DNA of 64,000 nt. Origin: Steromphala cineraria. Lineage: Eukaryota; Mollusca; Gastropoda; Trochida; Trochidae. Of the stretch, positions 1 to 17,500 are shown piece by piece; position 1 is the first letter of the stretch, and every line of letters starts with the position of its first letter. The stretch covers positions 17,430,093 through 17,494,092 of the forward strand of contig OU744727.1 of the NCBI GenBank assembly GCA_916613615.1, written 5' to 3'. A program made the translations under genes and the position numbers. The notes under the pieces are model-generated. The model ran no database searches and was not told the DNA's origin. It saw nothing but the letters and a program-made list of their open reading frames with translations.

Positions 1-19
1 GTAAAAGATTTCAGCTTAA

Positions 20-375
20 AGGGGCAGTAGCACGTTTTTTGATAATTTTATATTTAAAATTTTACACTGATAATTGTACGTTAATGTTAAATGTATTATT
101 TTGACAGTGTCAACAATCTCATTACACAAGCCAATCATCTGTAGTCAGAGGCCAAAGTATGAAGATTCACATAAAATCCCTTGGCGGCCATTTTTTGTGA
201 ACACCTTTAATTCATTTTGTGTTAGAAAAAGGTATCGAATGGCTAAACTTTACCTTATATATTTGAATTATTACTGCTCCATTTAGTTTAAATACATTGT
301 CTTTCAATTGGAACCATTAATTTTCATTTTCCTGACATCACCTTATATTCCCCCTAAAAACGTGCTACTGCCCCT
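20..375 (+). mobile_element. TTAA-flanked MITE, copy A (full length)
   Basis: About 356 bp with terminal inverted repeats AGGGGCAGTAGCACGTTTTT at the left and its complement at the right, flanked on both sides by TTAA (16-19 and 376-379). No coding capacity. The interior is conserved with the copies at 5841, 20586, 29335 and 46487. A TTAA duplication is typical of piggyBac-type transposition, so this is probably a non-autonomous piggyBac-like element; that superfamily call is inference. Confidence 0.85.
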
Positions 376-717
376 TTAAAAGTTTATATTTTAAAATTGC
401 CACTGAAAAGTGTATGTAAATGCTTAATGTATTATTTTGAAAGTGGCAAAAATCTGATTAAAAAAGCCAATCATGCATAGTCAGAAGACAAGGTATGAAG
501 ATTCACATTAAATCCATTGGCGGCCATTTTGTGTGAACACCTTTAATTCATTTTGTGTAAGAAAAAGGAACCGCATGGCTAAACTTAACAACATATGTTT
601 GAATTATTTTTTGCTCCATTTAGTTTAAATACATTGTCTTTCAATTGGAACCATTAATTTTCATTTTCCTAACACCACCTTATAGTCCCCCTAAAAACGT
701 GCTACTGCTCTTTAAAC
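376..717 (+). mobile_element. TTAA MITE, copy B (left end deleted), abutting copy A
   Basis: Same interior and same orientation as copy A. It starts directly after the shared TTTAAA junction and lacks the first 25 bases or so of the left terminal repeat. The right end is degenerate (CTGCTCTTTAAA instead of CTGCCCCTTTAA). Confidence 0.8.
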
Positions 718-1076
718 CCAATGTATGCGTGTTACAATCTTACATCTGTCTTAAATGAGATAACTTCTACAACTTCTTGTACAAATAAAGATCAATCATG
801 ATCAACCCCTTTTTTACCGGGGATGATTGTTGCTGTTGTCTTAAGTGAAAATTTTAACATTTGCAGATGAATTATCACCAAATGCCAGCACATTTAAAAG
901 TTCAGATATTAACCGGTAGTGTCAATTAAAGTGCAAAAGATATAAAACATATTAGGATTATATGTTGACATCAATATTATCTTGTCAACCTGCAAGTTGT
1001 AACTTGTATTATATATTGAAAGTTATTTCAGGAAATAATGATGTGCAAGAACACGTTCAGTGATGAATACAACCAG
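718..1076. other. Gene-free flank downstream of the IgGFc/EGF gene
   Basis: AT-rich sequence between the MITE pair and the last predicted exon of the minus-strand gene. I see no coding signal on either strand and no clear minus-strand AATAAA close to the stop. Confidence 0.5.
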
Positions 1077-5209
<4,133 letters not shown>

Positions 5210-5215
5210 TTTCCT

Positions 5216-5836
5216 CCCCAACTTCACAAAGAGAGCTCTCAGACACAGTTAATGTTCCATGACACACATCGACCACACTGGTGTGTTCACTGCTTATAGG
5301 TCTGAGTACTCCTGGGTTATAACTCCTCGCTTTGTTGTGTCATTCTTTAGCGAAACAATAAGATCGATTATTGATTTTCGAAGACCTTTTCCAATGATAG
5401 CAGTATCTAACAACAAATCTCATTAAACTTTGCACAAAGTAGGTGCAAACACTGTAACTGTAGGCTCGATCTTTGCAAGCTTATCTGGTTGGTTTCCCTC
5501 TCTTTGTTTTCATTTTGTAATTGATATTAAACGGGAGACAAAGCTCAGTGTCCGCTCGTCACCCGTGGTTCAATTACCAGTCTTGTCACACAAAAGACGT
5601 CAGAAGATGTTGCTGTCTTGCTTGACTCTCAGCATTGTAGAGGTAGAATATAACATAAACTTGCGCTGCACAGTGGCTGCCGAATGCCTAGGCACAATTC
5701 CAATTCTAATGAACTTGTACTGACAATAACGTGTTATCATTTGTAGAGAGTGTTGCATAGTTAATTTAGTAAAAGGACAAAATGTGATATTCAAGAGTTT
5801 TGAACGCAAACGCAAAAGGTCGCTGAAGTTTGTCCT
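5216..5836. other. Upstream region of the IgGFc/EGF gene
   Basis: Contains the presumed 5' UTR and promoter of the minus-strand gene. No TATA box or other site is clear enough to call. The open frames here show no family resemblance. Confidence 0.4.
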
Positions 5837-5840
5837 TTAA

Positions 5841-6198
5841 AGGGGCAGTAGCACGTTTTTATGGGGACTATAAGGTGATGTCAGGAAAATGAAAATTAAT
5901 GGTTCCAATTGAAAGAAAATGCATTTAAACTAAATGAAGCAGTACTTATTCAAATATTTAACGTAAAGTTTAGCCATGAGAATTCTTTTTCTTACCCAAA
6001 ATGAATTAAAGGTGTTCACACAAAAAATGGCCGCCAATGGAATTTATGTGAATCTCCATACTTTGTCCTCTGACTATGGATTATTGGCTTATGTAATGTG
6101 ATTTTTGACACTGTCAAATTAATACATTTGGCATTAACTTACAATTATTAGCGAAATCTTTAAAATATAAAATTATCAAAAAACGTGCTACTGCCCCT
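5841..6198 (-). mobile_element. TTAA MITE, copy C (full length)
   Basis: Both terminal repeats are intact and flanked by TTAA (5837-5840 and 6199-6202). The interior is the reverse complement of copy A. It directly abuts copy D at the right-hand TTAA. Confidence 0.85.
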
Positions 6199-6202
6199 TT
6201 AA

Positions 6203-6926
6203 AGGGGTAGTAGCACGTTTTTGAAAAAAAAAATCGATTTTCACTTATAATTGTACGTTGATGATAAATGTATCACGTTGATAGTGTCTATATCTAATAT
6301 CACAAGACAATCATCTATAGTTAGAAAAAATTATAGAGATTCACATAAAAACCGTTGACGGCCATTTTTGTGCGAACACCTTCAATTCAGATTGTGTAGG
6401 AAAAAGGAATCGCATGGCTGAATTTTTCATTATATATTTGATTCATAACCGTTTCATTTAGTTTGAAAACATTGTCTTTCTATTGGAACCATTTATACCA
6501 CACTTCCGGTCTCGTTGCTATGGTTTTCCTATGTTCTATCTCTAGGTGTATTGACCGATACATCTCTACTTTCTATGTCCTTACTGAAGGTGAATTGAAG
6601 ATACATCTCTACTTTTCTAATACACCTACTCTTTTTGGTATATTGAAACTTAGTCAGCTGAAGACATCTTCAACGTTGGCAAATAAACGGACTTGTAAAA
6701 GTTGGAATTATCAATTATTGACAATTATGAAAAAATTATAAATTATATCGAACTCGGAACCATTATGTATCGTGGTTCCTCGGCTTCGCTACGCTACGTC
6801 CAACGATTCAAACAGGAGGTGTATTGAGTGATGCACCTCGGGAAGTGAGGGTATATCTCTCATTTATTGTCATGTTCCTGAGATCATCTAAATGCGCCCT
6901 AACAATGTGCTAATGCCCCCTTAAAA
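6203..6926 (+). mobile_element. TTAA MITE, copy D (diverged, interior replaced)
   Basis: It starts AGGGGTAGTAGCACG at the TTAA shared with copy C and follows the family consensus to about 6495. It then carries about 370 bp of unrelated sequence, including AACGATTCAAACAGGAGGTG, which resembles the hairpin at 19908. It ends in a decayed terminal repeat (GTGCTAATGCCCCCTTAA). Confidence 0.65.
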
Positions 6927-6929
6927 CGT

Positions 6930-8361
6930 AAACGTGCGAAGTTATGTATTAATGTGGAAAACCATTTGTTTCATGAAGGCCGTAGGCGTAGAAATATTTA
7001 AATGTGAGTCATTGTTTTTATTGAGCTCTTTTATCCAGATACCGAAGACGATTTCGTTTAACTTTTAAACTGTATGTACATTCAGTCGATGGTGTCAAAG
7101 TTAATTGAATATGACTGCTTGGCTACTAAATATACTCCATTGTTGATTTAAATCTGAATCAATTCGATCAAAAGCACAAATTTTACCCAACACCACGCAC
7201 AGCAAAGCACTTATTGTTCAACGGCATTGCTTAACGCTGTGAATTTATAAAATCGAACAACGATATTCAATTATATTAAGTGTGTGGACGGTTGTGTAAG
7301 AGCGCTATGGTTATTGAACAGCTCTTGGTTTTATTGCTTTCTCATCAATAACATACTTCCCTTGTTAATCGACCTTGTCTCTGTTTATTTTTCTCATCAC
7401 TGTCTGACTCCTGCTGTTCATAGACAGCTCGATGCTCTCTAGTAATATGACAAACATTGAAAACTGTTTAGGACTCCAGCCAGCGTTAAATATGATGAAC
7501 TAAAACATACAGTGGTAAAAAATGTAATGTAAACAAACTGATAAGTTTTGATTTTGTGTCACGTAATATAATTGTTCAAATGAAGTGGGCAGTTGGTTCA
7601 CTTAATTTCGTATTTCAGAGTAAATATCATGTAATTTGGAATGTCTTTGGGGCATTCTAGCATTGCGAAAACGAGGCGGATAATGTTGAAATTTGAGTTC
7701 ATAAATTAACATTCAGTTTGCGTTAACATATTCGTAATTCACTAGTATAATCCAACCAGTATAATTGTATATGAAAAAAGGAACTGTCACTGTACTGTTG
7801 GTCTCATGGCCTTTTCTACAAATAAAATCTGTCTGTCTGTCTGTCTGTATGTAACCAGGTGTCAAAGTTTCGAAAAAAACTATTTTGTATTTTTCTCTAC
7901 AAAATCCTTCAATAGTTATCAATAGGTTCAGACCTATATCATATTTGTTACTTTGCATTAATGCAATGTAGTTGTACTGATTTCTTTCTTACAAAGTTTG
8001 TATGGAATATTTTAGTCTAACTTTAAGGAAATCTGAATTTCACAAATATGACCCCATCTGTCTATTTAATCATGCCAAAATATCTAAATTCAGTACCAGT
8101 GACACGACGATCCCGAAATGAGGTTTGGGAATGATTATTTTACTCATGGAAAATTGATTGTCGTTTGTAAGTGCTCCTAGAGTTCTTTTATGGACGTCAA
8201 AATGAAACCCAGTTTACATGATATTTGCACAAAGTTACACAAGCAGGTGAAGGAACTTAAGGTACGCAGCTGTAAAGACGTGGTTTAGCTAACAATTATA
8301 CCCTCCCCTTACAGTTGAAACGTCCCGATTAAAGGATACTACTTGTAAACTTGACATATAT
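6930..8361. repeat. Duplicated locus segment, copy X (left part)
   Basis: From about 7340 this matches 22090-22330 and, further on, 22590-22680: shared ACTTCCCTTGTTAATCG, TGACAAACATTGAAAACT and AAACGTCCCGATTAAA. Positions 7596-8252 match 30827-31410, a segment whose two ends are inverted around CATGATATTTGCAC. No intact gene; open frames do not survive between copies. Confidence 0.65.
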
Positions 8362-8796
8362 GTAGGACTCAGATCTGTGGCGGGTCTTATCCATGGCGGA
8401 TTTCCTAATCTATGGCGAGTTTGATTGTTTGATTGTTTATTGACGTCATGTTAAGTGACGTCATTGACGGATGACGTCATAATCGCTAACTGTTCGCGTC
8501 GCCAGACGAAACCGCTGCTTTTCATTGGGATGGCAAGATATTTTCCAACAGAGAGAAAAGAATTCAGCCGCTTTTCCCGTCCGAGATAGCATATAATACC
8601 AATTGCTCTATGTTACTCATTTCCGTCATACTGTCTATTTAAGCCTTGGAAAAATATCAGCTCTCCATTGTAGCCCTCGAATGCATTGCAACTGTCTTCT
8701 ATAGTCATAAATTTGCTGAAACTATCTTCTTTAGCCCTTGGATTCATACTAAATATCTACTTTAGCCCTTGGATTCATATTAAGGGATTTCTTAAC

Positions 8797-8814
8797 GGTT
8801 AGGGTTAGGGTTAG
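8797..8814 (+). repeat. Short telomere-like repeat
   Basis: Two perfect TTAGGG units in GGTTAGGGTTAGGGTTAGCG, set between inverted copies of TTAGCCCTTGGATTC (about 8700-8775) and its complement (about 8920-8990). It is too short to be a telomere and probably part of the composite element. Confidence 0.5.
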
Positions 8815-9087
8815 CGTTATAGGTTCACTGTACAATACGTTCGCGACTTTATATCTCCAATATACGTTACCGACCCTTACACTAGACAAACTAACCCTAA
8901 AACATGGTCGATACGGATCCAAGGGTTAAAAAAAGATAGTCAACGAATATCTAACTGCTAAAAAAGTCAGTCTAACGAGAATCCAAGGGCTAATTTCCTA
9001 AAGATATTAATTAAGTGGCGAACATATTGTTGTCCCGATTGCATTACTTATTTACCAATTGCAGATTTTGGCCTAGAAAACAGTTAA

Positions 9088-9088
<1 letters not shown>

Positions 9089-9128
<40 letters not shown>
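9089..9128 (+). repeat. (TAA)n microsatellite, 3' tail of a minus-strand LINE
   Basis: An uninterrupted TAA run at the 3' end of the LINE fragment below. CR1/L2-type LINEs commonly end in such short repeats. Confidence 0.7.
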
Positions 9129-9129
<1 letters not shown>

Positions 9130-10345
9130 GGCATTTATAAAGCGCTATATCCATACACAAGGTGCATGCTCAAAGCGCATTGAAAATAAGAAAATTTAAG
9201 GTGATGAGATGAAATGCTATGAAATAAAGCCTAAAAGTAATACTGGTAGCATTGATTAAGGATATTTATAATTAGAGTCTTTGGGTAGAATCTATGAATA
9301 ATAGCTAGAAAACAGATGAGTTTTGAGCTGTGATTTAAAAACAGTCAGTGAGGATGACATTTTGATGACATAAGGAAGTTGGTTCCAAAGTCTTGGAGCA
9401 GTACAGCTGAAAGATTTAAGTCCATAACTGGTGTTTTTATACTTTGGCATCTGGAGAAGCTTCAAATTCTGGGATCGAAGATCTTTTGCAGGCAATCTAA
9501 ATAAATTTAGATCAACAGGTTTTATATTTGGTCATATATGTTGATCTAAGATTGGCCCGTAAGGCGGGTCATCCCAGTGACCTCTGAAATCAGCCGCTCG
9601 GCCAATCAGAAAAGATGCCCTAGCTCGCTGGAAGTTAAAACAACTCAGCAGCACATCTTTTGAAATGGATGATGTTCGGAGCTCTGTCATTTGGAGCGGA
9701 GTAGAGCGATGAATTATCCGATTGCTTGGATGTATTAATAGATTATATTTTTTCTTTTTAAAATGATTTAGCGTATTTGCTAGTTGTCAATGACAAATGA
9801 TGATTGCACATCGCACAGATACTAACGTGGCGAATAATAATCATAAAGTTAGAGAATGATAAATGTCAATATTTACGAAAATCCTCATGCAAGGGGAGGT
9901 AACTCCTTTTGATCAAACTCGTTTATACTAATTTCTTTAATTTCCATCCAAATAATTAAAAAAATATTGATTTTTTGTCAATCATAAAACTAAATATATT
10001 TCATACAACCTAAATCAAATCAACCTACTGATATCTTTCTTATCAGTATCAAAAACCAGATTTATTTTTCTCAAGGCACACTATTATTGAGAACAGCCAT
10101 AAGCTATTATATGTTTCTTCCGTTCACACCTTGAATGAGCGACTATGAACTGTTTGTGACGTCGAATTTGATTGATCAAATCGCGAATTCCTTATTTGCA
10201 TACGAAAGGTCACCGGGACGACCTCACACACTGGTCAATCTTAGATCAACAGTATGACAAAATAAAAAATCTGTTGATCTAAATTTATTTAGATTGTTTT
10301 GCAGGGGTATAGTCCTCCAAGTACATGTAGGAAAACACATAAATT
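9130..10345 (-). pseudogene. Non-LTR retrotransposon (CR1/L2-like) 3' fragment, split by a foldback element
   Basis: On the minus strand the last part of a reverse-transcriptase ORF reads LEDYTPAKDLRSQ, then APRLWNQLPYVIK and FKSQLKTHLF, the usual C-terminal signature of these LINEs. The same signature ends the LINE at 60351. A stop lies upstream near 10345 and the 5' part is missing. The ORF is interrupted at 9493-10296; removing that insert and one copy of its target duplication restores the frame. The 3' UTR (GCGCTTTGAGCATGC) resembles that of the LINE at 60400. Confidence 0.75.
9493..10296. mobile_element. Foldback element with 9-bp target duplication
   Basis: An 804-bp element starting CAATCTAAATAAATTTAGAT and ending in the complement. 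Inverted homology continues inward (GGTCATCCCAGTGACCT against AGGTCACCGGGACGACC). Direct repeats TTTTGCAGG flank it at 9484-9492 and 10297-10305. An 8-9-bp duplication points to a hAT- or Mutator-type mechanism. No ORF. Confidence 0.8.
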
Positions 10346-10503
10346 TAATATTGGTAACTCAATTCTAAAAATGTTTAATCACAGTCAATTCAAAATCCGC
10401 CACAGCTTTTGATAGGTACGGCAATTTTCAATGCATTTGAAAATCCGCCATGGATTTGGAAATCCGCCACGGATTTGAGGCCTGCCATGGATTTGAGTCC
10501 TAC

Positions 10504-12450
10504 ATATATAACCCCTAACAACTCACGGAGTGGCTCTTCATGTGGCATTATCATTTACTACAGTTATCCCTTTCGCTTGAGAGATTGTTTATTTCAAGTT
10601 ATATTGCCAATTCTGCAAGATGATATCTACACGTAATAAAAACTATGCATTCCAATGTGTGACGGAAATCATGGTGTAGGAAAAGGTGGTAGTGTCAATA
10701 AGAATTACGGCTGTCATGCGTATCGGCGATTTAGTCATCAGATTCTCCTTATATTGCAATATATAGCTGTTGCTAAAATTCTCCAATTTGAATTAAATAA
10801 ACTACTCATTTTGGTTTTATGGGCAAGTAAAGTTTGCATATCAACATCACGTTATTAAATATTAAATCTGATATATCACCCTGTAACAAGGATCTTTGTA
10901 TACCGTTTATAACAACAGTGTCTTATTCAATGTCGATTGAATGTAAACAAAACAATTTCCAATGTAAGACATTTCTCACAGGCAGATTATTCATCTTAAT
11001 ATTTCAAAGATAAATGCACCAGTACACAAATGTACACAATTTCCAAAGCGAATGAGGATTTGAAACATTGCTTATTGTAGTAGGCCTAACGGTCGATTTA
11101 TTGTTCTGATCAAAAATTTAAGTGCATGGTAAATATCATACACCTATTTTTATGTAATTGTTATCACAACTCTACATCCCTCTGTCTGTTACTGTAGTTA
11201 CAAAACCATGACAACTGTATTATTTATGTATTCATTGGAACCAATAAATAATATCATATAACTTAAATACGAGTTTCGTAAAACAATTATAAAAAAACAT
11301 GTAGGATATCAGATTTTAACTCAACGATGTTTTTGTAGAAATATTGCATTTGTTATCATATAACCATCAAAATACATTTCCAATTTCTAGCATATGCATT
11401 AGTAATGACAAATTCTCACTCAGCAAATAATATATTCAATTAAATGACATACATATGAAAAATAAACCCATAAAATAGAATATGATGAATTCGTTTAAAC
11501 TTAATACTCTTTAAAAAAATAATTAAATGTAATAGATAGGATCAGTACTTAAATCATCAGTCCCAAGATTAAATGTCATTATCATTTATTACTTGATGGT
11601 ATACCTGATTGGAAGATGTAGTTAAACAGATTCTATCTTAGTAGTAATTGTATGCTGCATAAATCCCGTTTTATATTGGTCAAGAATTGGTAAGATGAGG
11701 ATTCTTCAGTTGGAAATTTAATGTGAAAAAACTACTTACTGTTCCGGAAAATATGTATCACGAATTTAAATAAATTCATAAATATATAAAGAGTAGAATG
11801 AGATATATTTAAACCATCCGTTAGATGTATATGGTTTGGTGAATTTAAACAAACTCATAAAAATATAAAGAATAGAAGGTGATATACTTAAATTCGATAT
11901 ACACTTCATCCGTTAGGTGTAAATGGCTTGGTTAATTGTGTGATGTGAAATGAGTTAAATGTTTTCATTTCTTACATACTTATTGAGTAACTTACTTAGG
12001 AATTATTACAATTTCTTAGACTGTTTCTTAAGATAACAATATTTTGTAATTGTTTTGGGATATGGACCGATGCATCAATTTTTGGAAACTTTGATTCATA
12101 AAGATATGTGACACTGTGACACTGGACAAGCATTTATGTGACATTTCAAAAATCTGAGAAATTATCAATTGATCAATCGTCCAACAAACTGGAAATGAGA
12201 AGCAATCAGCAAGCCATACTGATCATTGTTTGAATTTGGACCCCTTCACTCAGCAGTTTATATAAATCATTGTCCTCAAACCGTCCCTACGCCACTGTTA
12301 GGACAAGCATTTACGAGACATTTCAACAATCTGAGAAAACAAAGTAATGTTGCAAGATAGACATGATGTTTAAAACCTTTTATTTGATCCTCTTGAAATA
12401 GGTACAACTGGTAGGCTTTGATTTTCTAGAAAAAGTTACAGCTGGTTAGC
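10504..12450. repeat. Duplicated locus segment, copy X (right part)
   Basis: Matches 22680-24868 with local insertions and deletions: shared CTAGCATATGCATTAGTAATG, AAGATGAGGATTCTTCAGT and AACTGGAAATGAGAAGCAAT. Near 10830 it keeps a piece of the family's first exon on the minus strand (translation VMLICKLYLPIKP), a remnant of a further tandem gene copy. No intact coding region. Confidence 0.65.
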
Positions 12451-14508
12451 TTAGTGAAGTAAGAATATGTTAAGTACATCCTTGCTTTCTAGTAATCTAT
12501 GGCTGTTCCCTCCTCTCTCGACATGGAGCCCTCTGCAAGGAATAAATAATTATTTATTGAATAAAATAAACAACGTTAGTAAAGAAAATCACCTTGCTGA
12601 TAAATGTTTTTTATCAAAGTATTTTTCTGGACGAGTCAAAAACATTAAAGGTCCTCTTCTTCTTGTTAAGATCGTCCTCCTCAAAAGGACCCTCTTGAAA
12701 GTCCTTGAAGAGTAGGCTCCTCTAGTTGGAAAGAAATCGGAAACCCTATCGTAATAGAAAGTTAACTGAGTCCACATCATTATGAAATATATCTTTGTAA
12801 AGTAATGTAGTACTAGTATTTTACTGTACCAAATATCGAAAACAATGAATAGCATCTTATCTCTCGTTAATTGTTGTAGGCTGAAAAGGTTCTGATTGTG
12901 CCCAAAGATGGCCGAATCTGCCGCAGAAGGAAACCGAACCTGGCTCGATGACGGGTATGTTCGGTTTTTCAACTCGTCTTAAAGGCATAGTTATAGGCAA
13001 ACTAGTTACGTTAGGCACTGTCAACAATTATCGTAATAAAGTTAAGATGTGTCTCAATATATGTACAGCATACACTAGTATATTGCAAAAAACCCAACTC
13101 ATTATCTCTGTTTTAGTGTAAAGGGAACATAACAACCCCGGTCTCCCCTACTACATATCATCCAAGATGTGAATGGTCGTGTAAGAACATCATCAACTTA
13201 TGATTAAGCAGTATCACCATAGGCAACAATGCTATCAGCTCAAAGTTTTCATAATCACAAACATATTTTACTATTTACTTTGAAATACATGTATGTCTTA
13301 TTAGGATCAAGAAATATCAGTTTTTGCATGTTGGACCTCAGTGCTGCTAAAATCCCTGCATAAATATGATCTACATGTGATATTATTATCACTGTTCAGT
13401 ATGTGATTGGGAAAACGTTTTTCTTCGTCTGCTCTAAACATCACAAAACCACATAACATGGTATTGGCACTGAGTACAACATTGATTGAACAAACTTTTG
13501 GTAAGCAGCTGTATGAATAATTCTACTTCTAGTAAAGACCACTTATCATATTTTTCTTAACAATTCCATACCTGTCAGTTCTACCGATTACCATTTCTTC
13601 TCCAACTCTGATGAAGCTTACTTTTTTGCAAGATTGAAGTTTTCTCAACCTCTTCTTAGTTGTTTTCTTTGACTTCATATCATACTGATATCTCCAAGGC
13701 TGATGACGATTACACCTGTAACACAACACTATCTGGCCTGAAAGACATTGAGAACAATGAAACTGTTTGTTGTGTTCAAGTAAAACATTGTGCCAGTGTC
13801 TCTAAACATGGCGATAATTAGCAAGCCTCACTTGTTACCTTGCTCAGCATACCATGAACAAGGAATATTTATACTAACAATGAATTAAACTGATATATCT
13901 TTTAATCTTATCTTGTCTCGTTAATCTGATATATCTTTCAATAAATGTATACAATTATTCTAGAATATACAATATATTATTTAGATAGGCATGTACAGCT
14001 CTTTAATCAGCGAAGGATCTTCTTTGTAAAATCATCATTTTTGGAAAATTTCTACGTCGCCATTTCCTTCCAAAATACTTAGCGGTTAAAAGCATTGAAA
14101 CAGTATGCAAAGGGATAATGTTTACTTCATATATATACAAGGACATATATAAGCTATATAGCATTACTCAAGGAGTGAAATTTTTATTTATTTATGCATT
14201 AAATATTCTGTTAACAGATTTTGGTCAATTTAGGTCAAGTTAGGCAACGTTTGACCTAACTTATGACAAATCCTAGATTATGGTATATTGCGTCTTTTAC
14301 AAAAAAAATATTTCGAAATTTCACGAGATAATCAAGAAATCTGAGATTTTGCACTTGGGATCCAAGTGTTTCATAATGTCTGCCACGAATGTTTCTTGTA
14401 TTCTTAAAGTGTAGGTGAAAGAAATATACTTCATCTATCTCAAGCATTACAAATTTCAGATGAATGGTGCATGAATAAATCGTTATTAATTGTATATATA
14501 TATATATA

Positions 14509-14539
<31 letters not shown>

Positions 14540-17500
14540 TAATTTTAGTTAATTATTTTGTTAAAGTTATTTATTTAATTTTAAAATCCTCTGCAATTAT
14601 GAGTGTGAATGTACTTTCATTACTGCTGACAAAAGGAATAAAAATATTATCAGAAGAGTTTAGTAGAGCAATGCGTTGCTGACAATAATGAGCGATTTAT
14701 TCCCATTCTTATCTAAACAATGACTTGTACCTTCAACTTCAATCCTTAACACGTCATATAATTTCATTCTCTTATACTTCCTGGTGTGCTGGCCTCTGTA
14801 GTCGATGGAGCTGATGTACATGTAATTTCTTGTACTCTGGTAGAAGACAAGCCTGTTAAAATCAAATTTCCCTGTCATTTCCGTGTAACTAAGTATTGTT
14901 TTGAGACTACCTTTCTCTTCAATAAGGCACCGTTTAGGTTAATAAACCACACATGAGATTTTGAACACATACCTTAACACTAGTTCGTTGAAAAGATAAG
15001 AACAATGTTTGATATAGTTGTAGTTTTGTTTTATCGTGTAGCTGTTAATGATTAAAAATGATATTTTCAGTACTCAAAATAACAGTCTTGCCTTTTCCAT
15101 TTAAAAATCAACAAACGCTGATGAAAGTATGACAGCAGTTCTAAAACACTATGAGGTCACATCGGACATACCATACGTTGTGCTCATCTAACATTTGTTT
15201 AAACTTGAAAGATTTCAAAAAGTGAAAAATATTACAAGTCAATTAGTTCCTATTTTGCATTTTCTACTCATTCAAATTTCCCCCTATCACTATTCGTGTA
15301 TATAAAATCCATATCTATTTTACGGATTAAACGTTTTTGTATTATCTGCAGTAGTTAAATAAGGTATAATGTTTCAAGTGAAGTGTATCTCATTGAAAAC
15401 ATTAAAAAATAGTTTTGGGATTGGTTAAAAAAAAATGGGGAAAAAATAGTTTTGGGATTGGTTAAAAAAAATTGGGGCATCCATTTATTTTTTTAACGTG
15501 CTAAAGTGTCGTTAGATCGCATTCGAAAAGTTGTTGCTCTATTCATTTCGGCTTTATGATTTGCTGTGCCTGGTGATCCTACATAACGTATTTATGAGGC
15601 AAACTCGATAATGTCCACCTACCTGTGGTGTTTGTCAATATAAAAGACGTCCATGAAGACGGGCTTCTTCACTATCAGTGTGTGTGGTGAATGCTTGAGA
15701 GTGAAATTCGTAAATGCATGTCAACAAGTCCATCTATTAAAACCAATATGCTGTTCTTCCGATCGAGTTGCACGCAATTAACTGCTTTTGTCTTCATCAC
15801 TGAGAACAATAGAAACAAATTAGATAAAGAACAATCGACTGATTCTGCAAAACCTGTGCCCCTGCAATCAGGAAATTAATACTTCTGTATATCTTTACAA
15901 TAGAGCTACCGATTTTATATCGAAAGGAATGCAACACAAATTTACCAAAGCAAAACATATCAAAATCTTATCTAATCTTTTTTACCCGATACAAATCTAA
16001 CTGCCTAAGAGAACTATGTCAAGTGAATCTTTATCCTTTTGAGTAGAAACTTTTGTGCTTAACCATCGATTCGTTTTTCTCATACTATTGTAAAAGCCAC
16101 AGAGTCTTCAAGAAATAAGCATAACATTTAGCTCCAACAAAACATATTTTTTAAATATCTGCTTCTCAAACCTTCAATGAAAGCTTATTCTTTTGATTGG
16201 ATTGATCCAGCTCATTAAGGCATCACACTATGGTGCTAAGAGACCGAAGTACCTGATATAAAGAACATATAATAGTAAATTCCAAACAAATACATGTATC
16301 TGACTTCTTTTGTTAAGAAAAATGATTAAATCTGAATACCTGATATATAACAAACTTTTCTGAAGTGCACTTTGTACGGTTTGACGATTCCACTCAACAG
16401 CTTTCCTTTTGCAAAGGAATACAGATACCACTCATCTGTGCAAAAACATACTTGATCCAACTTCATTCTGGGTAATCCTGCAAGTGTCATGGGGTGTTTA
16501 CTTAGTGATTTGTCAAAGTAGTACAGATGTCTCGGCATCTTTACAAAAAAGCCTAAAAATAAAGATAAATTGGTATTGATTCGTAAATCAGAAATCTTTG
16601 TAAATTTAGATTGAAGTCAAAGTTCAATAAGGGAATTTTTTAAAGAATCAAAAGAAGATTATATATTCATCTAAACATTCATTGTTTATTTTTTAATGAT
16701 CAGGAAAGTTTTGATACGAAAATCCTAGAATCGCGCTGTAGAGTTCCAAACACAAATCTGCTTCTGAAAATCAACAACTATCCTCAATATCAACGCCAGC
16801 ATCACAACGCCTTCCACTACTGTCACCGCAACAATCGCACTCACCACCAAGCGCCAACATTATGTCTCAAATCAACCACACCTTACCGAAAATGTTCTTA
16901 GTGAAGACAATTTGTAAAGTTTTACATTTTTGAAGGTATTTTACAGGCATTCTTTGAGTAACCAAGCTATGGCAAAAATATCAAAATATCTAGTAATAAA
17001 CAATATTTTGTTTACATTAATTTGAATTGAAGGGAGTATAAACTTATTCATCAATATTGATCAACTTATGAAACATAAGTTAAACTCCTCTGAGAACAAA
17101 ACTTCGACACAATGTCGGGGGTTACTTGAAGTTTTCACCAATATACCTGAATCCATTCGCCCTTGTTGTTTTGATAATTTCTCTGCTGTGGTAGAACTGC
17201 TCGTAGTTATTGACTCGGTAATCTTCTTGTTTGATCTTCTCTTGTTGAAAACTCAATACCTTTAAAAGGAGGTATCAAAATTAAGATATATAGCAAACAA
17301 CCAAACTACATACATCTGCCAAAATTGATTTGACTCATCAATACATGAAAAAACCTCATTAGCTATATTCAATTATAAGATCTGTCTATAGCTCCTGAAT
17401 AACTTACATATTAATCAAAATTAAATATGCAAAGCCATAGTTTATTACCTGATTTTCTTCTCTCCTTTTGTTCTTTAGGTTTCAAATGTGTGATGAAGGT

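Larger units (their letters stand above)
8362..10503. mobile_element. 2.1-kb inverted-repeat composite element
   Basis: Ends are GTAGGACTC...GAGTCCTAC with imperfect inverted repeats of about 50 bp built on TGGCGGATTTCC words. ATATAT lies on both sides. The duplicated copy of this locus near 22675 reads straight through (GACATATACAACCCC), so the insertion is directly visible. It contains a LINE 3' fragment and a foldback element. No transposase was seen, so it is non-autonomous. Confidence 0.7.

Noticed and set aside
8797..8814. Interstitial telomere
   Set aside because: Only two TTAGGG units, inside a transposable element.
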